A stretch of DNA of 60,764 nt from Clostridiales bacterium. GTDB lineage: Bacteria > Bacillota > Clostridia > Oscillospirales > CAG-272. The translations under genes were made by a program, and so were the position numbers. Each line of letters begins with the position of its first letter. The first letter of the stretch is position 1. The stretch is taken from the NCBI GenBank assembly GCA_003522145.1, contig DPGD01000049.1, positions 1 to 60,764 of the forward strand, given 5' to 3'. The notes under the pieces were generated by a model, which worked only from the letters and a program-made list of their open reading frames with translations, had not been told where the DNA came from and ran no database searches. Below, piece after piece: positions 51,865-60,764 of the stretch.

Positions 51865-53010
51865 TCATTTCAGAATTTCTTTTTCTGGTTCCACGCTCAG
51901 TCCGTTCAGCTCCACTCCTTCATCAGCGACAATCAGAATGTAGCTTTTGCCGTCAATCACTCTGGTGTTGACCAGAGCTTCCTTTCCCTTGGCCACCCGG
52001 ATGACCACATCGGGCGTCCGCACTTCAAACTTTGAGGGATTCACAATGTTTTTGGGGGGCAGATCGGTGGCGGCGCCGAAGCTCTCGTTATAGTTGGAGG
52101 AAAAATTCTTCACCTGTTGCTCCGGCACTCCGCAGGATTCTAAGATCTCCTTGATCTCTCCTTTGTCCAAAAGCAACGGCTCCGGAGCCTTCTGCTCCTT
52201 GTGCTCCTCGATCCGGTCGCAGATGGCACAGTGCACTTTTTTTGCCACCTCAAAACTGCATTCCTCCCCTAAAGATTCGGCCAGCAGGGTCTTGAAATTG
52301 CGGTTTTGCTCTGCGGCAGGCATGGGCAATTCTGTTTTGCCGAAGACCGCTTCGGAAAAATCGAGCCATTCTCCCTCGGTTTTTCTCGTGTAAAACATTG
52401 CTCCGTACAGGTTGGTTTGTCTGTTGTCAAAAGCAGGAAACAGAAAGCCTGCTTCCGGAGGGCAGATTTTCCCCCCGTCCGCCGCACTCTCAAAGGTTTT
52501 TTCCTTGGGAAGATAGGTCAATGCCGCCTTGCCGCTCTTCACCGGGCAAAGAAGACCCTGTATACAGGAAAAGACCTGGCCCCGGCTCTCGTCTGCCGCC
52601 CCGTCTTTGCCGTAAAAGGGAACATCGTACCCGTTAAAAAGCAACAGAAGCACATAGTTCTCCTTCATCTTTACCGCCGAAGCCACCGCTTGGTAAAACT
52701 CCGTTTTGGCGGGGCCGTTCTCTAAACGGCTCTTTTTCAACTCCTGCAGTCGCCGGTACTCCGTTCCTTCCTCCACCTGTGCCGTGGAAAAGGAAATATC
52801 CATCAGATTCTTGTGCAGTGTTCCCGACAGTCCCCTGCGGAAGAGAGAAAGATACTGCTCGGTCTCTTCTTCGGAAATCAATCCGAAAGAGCGCTCAAAT
52901 TCGGTGATGATCGCTCCCTCTCCGTTAATATAGCAGCCATAAACCCTGGTTGCGGAGGTGCACTCTGCTTTTAAAATTCTTCTTAATTCTGCAATTTCCT
53001 TTTCGATCAT
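51865..53010 (-). CDS. DUF4317 protein
   Basis: The 381-residue protein matches the DUF4317 family widespread in gut Clostridia and has no known function. Family-like stretches are the start EKEIAELRRILKAE, RVYGCYINGEGAI, FSCIQGLLCPVKSGKAAL and the middle LYGAMFYTRKTEGEWLDFSEAVFG. No signal peptide or membrane helix is seen. It begins AAAGGGAGAG before the ATG, and lies downstream of DUF1622 with a hairpin terminator between. Confidence 0.85.
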   Translation of the reverse strand: MIEKEIAELRRILKAECTSATRVYGCYINGEGAIITEFERSFGLISEEETEQYLSLFRRGLSGTLHKNLMDISFSTAQVEEGTEYRRLQELKKSRLENGPAKTEFYQAVASAVKMKENYVLLLLFNGYDVPFYGKDGAADESRGQVFSCIQGLLCPVKSGKAALTYLPKEKTFESAADGGKICPPEAGFLFPAFDNRQTNLYGAMFYTRKTEGEWLDFSEAVFGKTELPMPAAEQNRNFKTLLAESLGEECSFEVAKKVHCAICDRIEEHKEQKAPEPLLLDKGEIKEILESCGVPEQQVKNFSSNYNESFGAATDLPPKNIVNPSKFEVRTPDVVIRVAKGKEALVNTRVIDGKSYILIVADEGVELNGLSVEPEKEILK

Positions 53011-53051
53011 GGCTCTCCCTTTCCGATGCCCCTTTTTTTATAACCTCTCTG

Positions 53052-53085
53052 AAAACGCCGGAGCGGATTTCCGTCCCGGCGTTTT
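53052..53085 (-). terminator. Terminator after the DUF1622 gene
   Basis: AAAACGCCGG (53052-53061) pairs with CCGGCGTTTT (53076-53085). Its T-run is stronger on the plus strand, so it may act both ways. Confidence 0.55.
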
Positions 53086-53086
53086 T

Positions 53087-53527
53087 TCAATGACTCTCCT
53101 CGGTATTTTTTTCCGATTCTCCCAACTTTTCATTCTTGGCCTGCCGCTCGGCGTCGTTCCGCCGTTCAATGCGGATTTCCCATTGAATGAGAAGGGTGAG
53201 CGCCGCCCGGAAAAGGATGATGATCCCCACCACCCAAAGTTCTTTCCACTCCCGGGCAATGACTGTGCGCAACAGCTCCCCTCCTATTTTGAATTCCAGA
53301 GAAAGCGCTATTCCTTCGGCAAGCTGAAGGCGCAGATTCTCTTTTTTCCTGAAGATGGCGATAATCGCCCGGAGCACACTGCCCATCAAAACGAAAACGC
53401 CCACCATCTCCAGCGCCAGAATACAATAGCGTACAATGCAATCAAATCCGCTCTCAATATACCCGTATACATCCATGGCCGTTTCCGTTACAGCCAAATC
53501 TCTAAAAAAATCTATGCCAATATTCAT
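53087..53527 (-). CDS. DUF1622 membrane protein
   Basis: The 146-residue protein has two or three membrane segments (about residues 32-56, 62-80 and 92-112) and a conserved arginine/lysine loop RKKENLRLQLAEGIALSLEFKIGGELLRT, typical of DUF1622. The C-terminus is charged and probably cytoplasmic. Function unknown. It is a single gene with a strong promoter that faces the chromate-type transporter promoter. Confidence 0.8.
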   Translation of the reverse strand: MNIGIDFFRDLAVTETAMDVYGYIESGFDCIVRYCILALEMVGVFVLMGSVLRAIIAIFRKKENLRLQLAEGIALSLEFKIGGELLRTVIAREWKELWVVGIIILFRAALTLLIQWEIRIERRNDAERQAKNEKLGESEKNTEESH

Positions 53528-53551
53528 TCCATTACTCCTTTTTACCCGGCC

Positions 53552-53629
53552 ATTCTACACCTTTTTTCATTTTTTGTCAAGCCTGGAAACCCACATTTCC
53601 TTGACAATCTTTTTTTACTCCTGTATAAT
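53552..53629. promoter_or_regulatory. Divergent promoters of DUF1622 and the chromate-type transporter
   Basis: Minus: TTGACA (53575-53580), 17 bases, TAGAAT (53552-53557). Plus: TTGACA (53601-53606), 17 bases, TATAAT (53624-53629), a perfect consensus promoter. The two -35 boxes are 20 bases apart. Confidence 0.9.
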
Positions 53630-53652
53630 GATGCGGAAAAGAGGTGAGTCCT

Positions 53653-54231
53653 ATGCCAAAAGCGAAGAAAGTGCTTCGGATGTTCCTTGTCATGGTCAAA
53701 ATCGGTCTGTTTACCTTCGGCGGAGGATATGCCATGATCGCTCTTCTGGAAAGCGAACTGGTGGCCAAACGAAAATGGCTTGAAAAAGATGAATTCCTTG
53801 ATATGATAGCAGTGGCGGAATCCACTCCCGGTCCTGTTGCCGTGAACATGGCGACCTTCATCGGGTACCGACAGGGCGGCGTTGCCGGCGCAGCCTTTTC
53901 CACTCTCGGAGTTTGTTTGCCCTCTTTCCTGATTATTTTCGGAATTTCCTTCTTTTTTGACGCCTTTCTGTCCCTGAGCTATGTAAGCTACGCCTTCAAG
54001 GGGATTCGGGTCTGCGTCATCTATCTGATCCTTTCCTCCGGCTGGAAGCTCTTGAAAACCATGGAGCGCACGCCCTTTTCCCTCCTGCTCTTCGGAACGG
54101 TTTTTTCCGCCCTATTGATTTTCAGTCTGCTTTCGGTCCGCTTTTCCTCGGTTCTCTATATTCTTCTTTCGGCCCTTGCGGGATTTTTTCTCTATCTTAT
54201 TCAAAAAATCCGGAAGGGGGCAGATAAATGA
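53653..54231 (+). CDS. Chromate-transporter family protein, first half
   Basis: The 192-residue protein is a half-size ChrA (CHR) subunit. It has FTFGGGYAMI and AVAESTPGPVAVNMATFIGY, the paired conserved motifs, and about five membrane segments. Short CHR proteins work as two-gene pairs. They are named for chromate export but often have other or unknown substrates. AGAGGTG is 6 bases before the ATG at 53653, which I prefer to the overlapping GTG. Leader only about 17 bases. Partner directly downstream. Confidence 0.9.
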   Translation: MPKAKKVLRMFLVMVKIGLFTFGGGYAMIALLESELVAKRKWLEKDEFLDMIAVAESTPGPVAVNMATFIGYRQGGVAGAAFSTLGVCLPSFLIIFGISFFFDAFLSLSYVSYAFKGIRVCVIYLILSSGWKLLKTMERTPFSLLLFGTVFSALLIFSLLSVRFSSVLYILLSALAGFFLYLIQKIRKGADK

Positions 54232-54797
54232 TCTTCCGGCTGTTTCTTTCCTTTCTGAAAATCGGAGCCGTATCCTTCGGCGGCGGCTACGGCATGATTT
54301 CCCTTTTAAGGGAAACGATTCTTCAGAACAACTGGTTAAGCGAAGAACAATTTCTGTCCTTCATCGCCGTGGCAGAATCCACCCCCGGACCGCTTGCCAT
54401 CAATATGGCCACCTTTGTGGGCAGTGAGACCTGTGGCTTTTGGGGTGCCCTTGTGGCGACTGCGGGCGTGGTTCTGCCGGCATTCCTTCTAATTCTGCTG
54501 ATTGCCGCCCTTTTGAAGAATCTGTTGAACTATCCGTCGGTTCAGGGAATTCTTAGGGGCGTGCGCCCCTGTGTGGTGGCCTTGATCCTCTCCACCGGCT
54601 GCACCATGGGTCTGTCACTCCTGTTGGGCCTTGAAAAAAGCAACGACTTTGCGCCGGATTTTCGGGCGATCATTCTTCTGGTACTGCTTTTCCTGGTCCA
54701 TCTGATCTTCCGAAAGAGGCACAAGAGCCCTCCGCCCATTCTGATGATCCTACTGTCCGCTCTTTCCGGCATGGTTGCCTACGGCATTTTGGGCTGA
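54228..54797 (+). CDS. Chromate-transporter family protein, second half
   Basis: The 189-residue partner subunit repeats the pattern VSFGGGYGMI and AVAESTPGPLAINMATFVG, with similar membrane segments. It overlaps the first half by four bases. In the CHR family such paired genes make a two-subunit antiporter. No chromate or sulfate genes surround it. Confidence 0.9.
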   Translation: MIFRLFLSFLKIGAVSFGGGYGMISLLRETILQNNWLSEEQFLSFIAVAESTPGPLAINMATFVGSETCGFWGALVATAGVVLPAFLLILLIAALLKNLLNYPSVQGILRGVRPCVVALILSTGCTMGLSLLLGLEKSNDFAPDFRAIILLVLLFLVHLIFRKRHKSPPPILMILLSALSGMVAYGILG

Positions 54798-54861
54798 GCG
54801 GCGGTTCCGATTTTCTTTTGCTTTGTCTGTATCCAAAGGTTCTGTCTTTCCGAAAATAAAG

Positions 54862-54908
54862 TCCCGCCTGAAGTCCTGCTGCTTTGCCGGATCTCAGGCG
54901 GGATTTTT
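54862..54908 (+). terminator. Terminator between the transporter and polC
   Basis: TCCCGCCTGA (54862-54871) pairs with TCAGGCGGGA (54894-54903), followed by TTTTT. The minus-strand side (CTTTATTTT) may also end polC. Confidence 0.8.
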
Positions 54909-54926
54909 GAAGGCTCTTTATAAACA

Positions 54927-57900
54927 CTAAAAGAGCGAAATCTGGTTGGTTTCGGAAAGGCCCTCCAGAACTCCGTTTTTCTCCAGCATTTCAATAACGG
55001 CCTTGGAGATTTTGGCCCGCTCCTGCAATTCCAGTTTGGAGAAGAACTCGCCGCCTTCCTCCCTTGCCTGCACAATTTTCTCGGCCGCACTTTCACCCAG
55101 CCCCGGCAGACAGTTCAAAGGCATCCGGATTTTTCCATCCTCCGGCAGAAATCTTTTGGAATCCGATTTGTATAGATGCACCGGCATGTATTTGATTCCT
55201 CTTGCCATGCTTTCCAGAACCATCTGGAGCGCCGACTGGGTGTCCTTGTCCTTCTGGTTGTCGGTTTTGTTTCGGATTTTCTCGTCAATTTCCCGCATCA
55301 CCGCCCGGACGCGCTCCTTGCCACCGGCCACCACCTGCCCGTCAAAGCCATCGGGGGCCACCGAGAAATAGGCGGCATAAAACTCCAACGGTTTGTGAAT
55401 CTTAAACCAGCCTAAGCGGATGGCCGACATCACATACGCAGCCGCATGAGCCTTCGGAAACATATACTTGATTTTCTTGCAGGAACCGATATACCAATCC
55501 GGCACCTGGTGTTCCCGCATATGTTCCTCCCACTCCGGGGTCAGTCCCTTCCCCTTGCGCACGCTCTCCATGATCTTGAAGGCCTCGGCGTTGTCCAAGC
55601 CGTAGCGGATCAGAGTCAGCATAATACTGTCTCTGGTGGCCACCACCTCCGAAATGGTGCAGGTCCCGTTCTTGATCAGGTCCTGGGCGTTTCCCGTCCA
55701 CACATCGGTGCCGTGGGAAAGGCCGGAAATCTGCAACAGATCGGCAAAATTTTTCGGTTGTGCTTCCTCCAACATCTTCTGAGCGAAACGGGTTCCGAAT
55801 TCGGGAAGTCCGTAGGTGCCCACATCGGCGTCAATATCCCCCTTCTGTAAACCAAGCGGCCGCAGAGAGGTGAACAGCTCGTACACCTCCGGCGCATTCA
55901 TCGGCACATCCATTACGCTTAGCCCCGTATACCGCTCCAACCACTTGTATTTGGTGGGAATATCGTGTCCCAGCTCGTCCAGCTTCAAAATGGTATCGTG
56001 CAAAAAAGCAAAGGCAAAATGGGTGGTGACAATATCCGAATCGGGGTCGTCCGCCGGATGCTGAATCGGCGTAAAGTCGTACACCTCGTATTCCCTCGGA
56101 ATAACCACAATGCCGCCAGGATGCTGTCCGGTGGTGCGCTTGACCCCCACACAGCCGTTGACCAGCCGGTTCACCTCCGCCCGGTTCACCGAAATGCCCT
56201 TCTCATCCAGATACTTCATCACATAGCCGTAGGCCGTTTTGGAGGCCAGCGTGCCTAAGGTTCCGGCCTTGAACACATTCTCATGTCCGAAAAGATCTTC
56301 GGTGTATTTGTGCACTCTGCCCTGCACTTCGCCCGAAAAGTTCAGGTCAATATCCGGCGATTTGTCACCGTGGAAGCCCAAGAAGGTTTCAAAGGGAATG
56401 TCCTGACCGTCCTGCGCCATCAGCGTTCCGCAATGGGGACAGTTTTTATCCGGCATGTCAAAGCCCGATCCCACCGATCCGTCCTCCACAAAAATCGAAT
56501 ACCGGCACTTGGGGCAACGGTAGTGAGGCGGGAGGGGATTCACTTCGGAAATACCCGCCATGGTGGCCACAAAGGAGGAGCCAACCGAGCCACGGGACCC
56601 TACCAGATACCCTTGAGACTCGCTGAACCACACCAGCTTTTGGGCAATCATATAGAGCACCGCAAATCCGTTTGAAATGATGGAATGCAACTCCTTTTCC
56701 AGCCGTTTGGACACCTGATCGGGCAGTGTACCCTCGAATTCGTACATATCCCTTGCCCGCTTCCAGCACATATTCTGCAGATCCTCTTCCGCTCCCTCCA
56801 TTTTGGGCGTAAAGGTGCCTTCGGGAATGGGGCGGATCTTTTCAATGGAATCGGCGATTTTTCTTGTGTTGGTCACCACCACTTCGTAGGCTTTTTCTTT
56901 GCCCAAGTAGGAAAATTCCTCCAGCATTTCCTTGGTCGTGCGCAAATACAGCCCGGTTTCTCTGTCCGCATCGGCGTATTTCATACCCTTCTGAAGGATC
57001 TGCCGGTAAATTTCATCCTCTTTCTTCAGAAAATGCACATCGCAGGTGGCCACCACCGGCTTTTGCAGTTCCTCGCCCAACCGGCAGATCTTCCGGTTCA
57101 TCTCCATCAGCTCCTCGTCGGAGGAAACCTTTCCCTGGGCGATCAGAAACCGGTTGTTGCAAAGAGGCTGGATTTCGAAATAGTCATAATAGGAGGCGAT
57201 CTCCCGGATCGTATCCGCCGGAAGGTTCTCCAAAATCACCCGGTACAGCTGCCCCGCTTCGCAGGCGGAGCCAACAATCAGTCCCTCCCGGTAGGCATCC
57301 AAGGCCGTTTTGGGAATTCTCGGAACCCTGTGGAAATAATCCAGGTAGCTCATGGATACCAGTTTATAAAGATTCTTCAGCCCCACCAGATTCTTTGCAA
57401 AAAGAATCATGTGGTAGGTCGGCAGTTTTTTGGGGTCGGCCTTGTCGCTCATGGCGGAAGAAATCTCCTCCACCGAATGAATGCCCTCCTTTTTCAGCTG
57501 TCCGCACATTTTGTCGAAAATCAGCGCCAGCATCCAGGCATCCTCATAAGCTCTGTGGTGGTCAAAATCCCCCAGACCGTAGTGCTCGGCCAAAAGATCC
57601 AGCTTGTGCTTTTTCAAATCCGGGTTCAGATACTTGGAAAGGGGAACGGTATCGATGTAGGAATTGGTGAAGGGTATTTTATACTGCTCGCACACCTTCC
57701 GGATAAAGCCGGTATCAAAATTGGCGTTGTGCGCCACTAAAATCCGACCGCCCGCAAAATCCATAAACCCACGCACCGCCTCCTCCTGAGAGGGGGCATC
57801 TTTCACCATTTCATCGGTGATTCCGGTCAGCGCCGTTATATTTTCGGGGATATGCTCCCCCGGATTTGCAAAGGTCGTGAATTTTTCGAGGACCTCTCCG

Positions 57901-59381
57901 TTTTTGTACTTCACGGCGCCGATTTCCGTGATCGCGCAGTTGGAAACCGAAAGGCCGGTGGTCTCAATATCAAAGACCACGAATTCGGTGGCATCCAACT
58001 CTCCGGTTGCATTTCCGTAGGAGGCCCTAGCCGTGTCGTCCACAAAGTAGGCTTCCATTCCGTAAAGCACCTTCAGGTCGGTTTTCACCGTGTTGTCCAG
58101 CATCAGCGGGTAGGACTGCACATTGCCGTGATCGGTCACGGCAATCGTGTCCCATCCCCACTCCTTCATGGTATCCACCAGAAATTCGGGAATAATCAGA
58201 GCATCCATTGTGGACAGATTGGTGTGCAGGTGCAGCTCCACCCGCTTTTCGGGAGCGTCGTCGGTTTTTTTGACCTCCTTGATTTTCTCAATGCCCTTGG
58301 CCTCTAAAATCATTTCGCCGTTTTTATCGAAACGGTCCGCTTTGAAATTGCCCATCACCGCCAAGGAAAGACTGTAGACCACAACCATCACCTGTACTCC
58401 TCGCTTGATGGTGCGGGAGGACTTGGAAATCAGCCTGTCCAGCGCCTTTCCGGCATCGTCGTTGTCCACCACCACCCGGACGCTGACCGAGCTTTGATAA
58501 TCGGTCAGGCCGATGGTCATGATGATTTTGGTTTCCCCTTTATTCAGCCGGCTTTCATAGCTGTCCACATGCCCCAGCACCGTCAGATTATTCATGGAAC
58601 GGTCCAATGCGCAAAGAGCGGTGGGCTGAAGGACCTCAAAGGTCTCCTCTCCGTAAATCACCTCCGGGTCATTGGTGTCCAGAGTCAGGGTTCCCGCCCG
58701 GAATACGCCGGGGGAAAGCTCCATCACCGGCTGTCCTTCCCCTTTGACCACCGTTCTGCGGGGAAGGTGCGGCTTTTCTTCCTCTGTCGGAGCACCCGGC
58801 TTTTCTGCCTTGGCCTCTGAAAAGGCAAAGCCTCCCTTCATCAGCTCCTCCAACTGCTTTTTCTTTTCGGCGGCATACTCCTGATTCACTTCCGCACTGC
58901 TCTTGCTCTGCCGGATGCGCACCGAAAACTCCAAACCGAATTCGTTTTTCAGAATCCGCTCCAGTATTTCCGAAATCTTTCCCTTTTCCAAAAGACTCAG
59001 TCCGCCCTCACCGAAGGGCAGACTGATGGTAATCTCCCGGCCCTCGATCCGATAGGTATAGTCCTCAAAAAAGCCCTTGGAAACCACGCCCACGCGGCTT
59101 GCTTCCTTCACCGCTTCCCGGAAATACTCCTCATAGAAGGTCTCTTGCGGATATTCCGGCATCAAAAAAACGCTGTTCAGTTGGTATGCTTCCCCGATTC
59201 CCTGCTCGATTTCGTAGAGCGATTCCTTCCGGATCGGTCGGGGAAAAGCCATTGTGAAAACAACCACACGGTTCTTTTCGTCAATTTTCCGGCTTAAAAC
59301 CTTCCCCTGATCCAGAATCGCCCTCTGTTCTTCCGTAGGTTGGAAACGCCTGAACAGCGCATAAAAATTCTTCTCTTCCAT
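54927..59381 (-). CDS. polC: DNA polymerase III alpha, PolC type
   Basis: The 1484-residue enzyme is the main replicative polymerase of Bacillota. Its parts appear in order: an N-terminal region and OB fold, a PHP domain (ELHLHTNLSTMD), a proofreading 3'-5' exonuclease inserted in it (FVVFDIETTGLS), and the polymerase core (PDIDLNFSGEVQGRVH, KAGTLGTLASKTAYG). A zinc-finger-like CPKC and CPHC pair precedes the core, and a (HhH)2-type region ends the chain (NCLPGLGESAAEKI). All exonuclease and polymerase acids appear present. The ATG at 59381 is taken as start because MEEKNFYALFRRF is the family beginning. The unusual feature is the intervening repeat-bearing ispG upstream. Confidence 0.96.
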   Translation of the reverse strand: MEEKNFYALFRRFQPTEEQRAILDQGKVLSRKIDEKNRVVVFTMAFPRPIRKESLYEIEQGIGEAYQLNSVFLMPEYPQETFYEEYFREAVKEASRVGVVSKGFFEDYTYRIEGREITISLPFGEGGLSLLEKGKISEILERILKNEFGLEFSVRIRQSKSSAEVNQEYAAEKKKQLEELMKGGFAFSEAKAEKPGAPTEEEKPHLPRRTVVKGEGQPVMELSPGVFRAGTLTLDTNDPEVIYGEETFEVLQPTALCALDRSMNNLTVLGHVDSYESRLNKGETKIIMTIGLTDYQSSVSVRVVVDNDDAGKALDRLISKSSRTIKRGVQVMVVVYSLSLAVMGNFKADRFDKNGEMILEAKGIEKIKEVKKTDDAPEKRVELHLHTNLSTMDALIIPEFLVDTMKEWGWDTIAVTDHGNVQSYPLMLDNTVKTDLKVLYGMEAYFVDDTARASYGNATGELDATEFVVFDIETTGLSVSNCAITEIGAVKYKNGEVLEKFTTFANPGEHIPENITALTGITDEMVKDAPSQEEAVRGFMDFAGGRILVAHNANFDTGFIRKVCEQYKIPFTNSYIDTVPLSKYLNPDLKKHKLDLLAEHYGLGDFDHHRAYEDAWMLALIFDKMCGQLKKEGIHSVEEISSAMSDKADPKKLPTYHMILFAKNLVGLKNLYKLVSMSYLDYFHRVPRIPKTALDAYREGLIVGSACEAGQLYRVILENLPADTIREIASYYDYFEIQPLCNNRFLIAQGKVSSDEELMEMNRKICRLGEELQKPVVATCDVHFLKKEDEIYRQILQKGMKYADADRETGLYLRTTKEMLEEFSYLGKEKAYEVVVTNTRKIADSIEKIRPIPEGTFTPKMEGAEEDLQNMCWKRARDMYEFEGTLPDQVSKRLEKELHSIISNGFAVLYMIAQKLVWFSESQGYLVGSRGSVGSSFVATMAGISEVNPLPPHYRCPKCRYSIFVEDGSVGSGFDMPDKNCPHCGTLMAQDGQDIPFETFLGFHGDKSPDIDLNFSGEVQGRVHKYTEDLFGHENVFKAGTLGTLASKTAYGYVMKYLDEKGISVNRAEVNRLVNGCVGVKRTTGQHPGGIVVIPREYEVYDFTPIQHPADDPDSDIVTTHFAFAFLHDTILKLDELGHDIPTKYKWLERYTGLSVMDVPMNAPEVYELFTSLRPLGLQKGDIDADVGTYGLPEFGTRFAQKMLEEAQPKNFADLLQISGLSHGTDVWTGNAQDLIKNGTCTISEVVATRDSIMLTLIRYGLDNAEAFKIMESVRKGKGLTPEWEEHMREHQVPDWYIGSCKKIKYMFPKAHAAAYVMSAIRLGWFKIHKPLEFYAAYFSVAPDGFDGQVVAGGKERVRAVMREIDEKIRNKTDNQKDKDTQSALQMVLESMARGIKYMPVHLYKSDSKRFLPEDGKIRMPLNCLPGLGESAAEKIVQAREEGGEFFSKLELQERAKISKAVIEMLEKNGVLEGLSETNQISLF

Positions 59382-59546
59382 ATTCTCTTTTCTCTTTCCG
59401 GGACTTACTTCTTTGCCCGCAATGGTTTTCAAAACCCGATTTTCTGATTTGTTTCTATACTTTTCAATGACTGCTCCATGCGTCCGCCCGGTGCGCATCC
59501 GTCCTGTTTCACGCCCACACCGCCGAAATGCTTTTCTTTATCGGGA

Positions 59547-60632
59547 TCATTCAGACTCCCCGTCCATCCTCCGCACTTCTTCCACCAGGGTATCCACCAG
59601 ACCGTTTTCCGGCACCTTCCGGACCGTCTGCCCTTTTTTGAACAGAATGGCTTCTCCGTTGCCCCCGGCAATGCCGATGTCCGCATCGCCTGCTTCGCCG
59701 GGTCCGTTGACCACACAGCCCATGATGGCAACCTTGATGTGCTTTTTCAGAGGTACAGCGGCCATCCGTCTTTCAAACTCTTCGGAGATTCCGATAATGT
59801 CGATTCTTGTTCTTCCGCAGGTGGGACAGGACACCAGCTCCAGCTTTCCTTCCCCGAAGCCCAAGGCGTCCAGAATTCTTCTTCCGCAAAGCACCTCCTT
59901 CACCGGGTCCGCCGTCAGCGACACCCGCAGGGTATCCCCGATGCCCGAAAGCAACAGTCCGCCGATTCCGGCCGCCCCCTTGGTTTCGCCCAGACGCAGA
60001 GTGCCCGCCTCGGTGACACCCAGGTGCAGAGGATAGGAACACCGCTGGGCGATCATCCGGTTTGCCGCCGCCATTTTGTAGGGAGAGGAGGATTTGACCG
60101 CCACCACGATGTTCTCAAAGCCGTAGCCCTCCAAGAGCCGGACATTTTCCAGGGCACTTTCGCACAGAGCCTCCGGGGTGACTCCGCCGTATTTTGCCAG
60201 CTTGCTCTTTTCCAAAGAGCCGCTGTTCACGCCGACCCGGATGGCAATATTCTTGGCTCTGCAGGCCTGTACCACCGCCTGAACCTTCTCTTGGGAGCCG
60301 ATGTTTCCCGGATTGATGCGCACCTTGTCCGCACCCGCATAGGCCGCTTCCACAGCCATCCGGTAATCAAAATGAATGTCCGCCACAATGGGCATTTGAA
60401 TATCCTGTTCCTTCAGCTTCGCAAGAATCCGGACATTCTCCATATCCGGCACGGTCATGCGCACAATGTCGCATCCGGCCTCCTGCAATTCCTTCATCTG
60501 GGCATAAATGCCCTCATAGCCCCGGGCAGTGGTCATGGACTGCACCGTCAGCGGAGCATCTCCTCCGATAAAAAGATTGCCCACCCGAATTTTCCGGCTC
60601 TTTCGCCGGATTTCATTATAAAATGCGCTCAT
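59547..60632 (-). CDS. ispG: Flavodoxin-dependent 4-hydroxy-3-methylbutenyl-diphosphate synthase
   Basis: The 361-residue enzyme makes HMBPP in the MEP isoprenoid pathway. It has the beginning VRVGNLFIGGD-like region and QSMTT, a (beta/alpha)8 barrel, and the 4Fe-4S cysteines in SCPTCGRT and GCVVNGPGE. Length fits the short bacterial form. Two starts are possible: an in-frame ATG at 60644 inside the repeat (MVIN) and ATG 60632 (MSAFYNE), which I prefer as the usual start. Its upstream sequence is entirely the 134-bp repeat, copy B. Confidence 0.94.
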   Translation of the reverse strand: MSAFYNEIRRKSRKIRVGNLFIGGDAPLTVQSMTTARGYEGIYAQMKELQEAGCDIVRMTVPDMENVRILAKLKEQDIQMPIVADIHFDYRMAVEAAYAGADKVRINPGNIGSQEKVQAVVQACRAKNIAIRVGVNSGSLEKSKLAKYGGVTPEALCESALENVRLLEGYGFENIVVAVKSSSPYKMAAANRMIAQRCSYPLHLGVTEAGTLRLGETKGAAGIGGLLLSGIGDTLRVSLTADPVKEVLCGRRILDALGFGEGKLELVSCPTCGRTRIDIIGISEEFERRMAAVPLKKHIKVAIMGCVVNGPGEAGDADIGIAGGNGEAILFKKGQTVRKVPENGLVDTLVEEVRRMDGESE

Positions 60633-60764
60633 GTTTATGACCATGGCTTTCGCATAGCGAAAGCATCCTTTCTTGCGGAATTGGGGCTGGTTTTGCGGAG
60701 CAAAATCGCCATCGCTCCGATGGCGAAAGCCACAAAACGCGTTTGAAAGATTTATCTTTCAAAC
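60631..60764 (-). repeat. 134-bp three-hairpin repeat, copy B (window edge)
   Basis: It differs from copy A at 5 of 134 positions. The first hairpin keeps its 8-bp stem (GCTTTCGC/GCGAAAGC) while the loop is ATA instead of TTG. The second hairpin (60706-60726) and the palindrome (60741-60764) are unchanged. The palindrome ends at the last base of the window, so the copy may extend further. Confidence 0.9.

Noticed and set aside
59478..60746. Plus-strand open frame of 422 codons opposite ispG
   Set aside because: Mirror of a well-known enzyme gene and ends inside the 134-bp repeat; no ribosome site or promoter.
1..60764. tRNA, rRNA or tmRNA genes
   Set aside because: Reading intergenic stretches on both strands, I found no cloverleaf or rRNA-like sequence.

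Overview
The window looks like chromosomal DNA from a low-to-moderate GC Bacillota, most likely class Clostridia. The reasons are a Gram-positive PolC-type DNA polymerase III, RemA (DUF370), MtaB, a split Wzz/CpsD tyrosine kinase with a PHP-type phosphatase, DUF4317, AGGAGG-like ribosome sites and sigma-A promoters with 17-base spacers. I see no rRNA, tRNA, CRISPR array, phage module or intact insertion sequence. Most genes lie on the minus strand.

Layout. (1) 1-6012, minus: asnA, then a short operon (PqqD-like protein, Sec11/SipW-like peptidase, anchored deacetylase-like protein, Wzz-like protein, CpsD kinase, CpsB phosphatase) that has the regulatory part of a capsule locus but no glycosyltransferases. 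(2) 6129-7344, plus: a promoter, a strongly self-complementary leader RNA of about 170 nt, and a WYL regulator. (3) 17074 back to 7480, minus: a housekeeping operon yicC-remA-gmk-rpoZ-priA-def-fmt-metalloprotease-rsmB, with an NlpC/P60 peptidase at its end. (4) 33719 back to 18119, minus: a 15-kb operon with a 1296-residue solute-binding protein, two pairs of sugar ABC permeases, a membrane protein with NHL, TPR and Yip1 parts, and a 1725-residue DUF5696 protein interrupted by a block of about 470 residues carrying 12 CxxC-type knuckles. No ATPase and no recognisable classical glycosidase is present. This is the most unusual system in the window. (5) 33720-34961: AT-rich regulatory DNA and a small sigma-region-4-like gene. 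(6) 37288 back to 35212: mntR-like regulator, methyltransferase, hslO. (7) 46151 back to 37418: a MoxR/DUF58/VWA module with a PGDQ-repeat membrane protein and a lipoprotein. (8) 47074 back to 46223 and 47435-51668: patatin; divergent mtaB, GNAT, lipoprotein and cysteine desulfurase. (9) 51865-54797: DUF4317, DUF1622 and a two-gene chromate-type transporter. (10) 60632 back to 54927: ispG and polC.

Two non-coding elements deserve attention: the nested-helix RNA in front of the WYL gene, and a 134-bp repeat present twice (38391-38524 and 60631-60764, 129 of 134 bases identical). Each repeat copy ends at a gene start and holds three hairpins, one wedged between a ribosome-binding site and the ATG. 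A similar ribosome site-hairpin-ATG arrangement precedes the small HTH gene at 34593. All promoters I could place have a 17-base spacer and most have an extended TGn -10.
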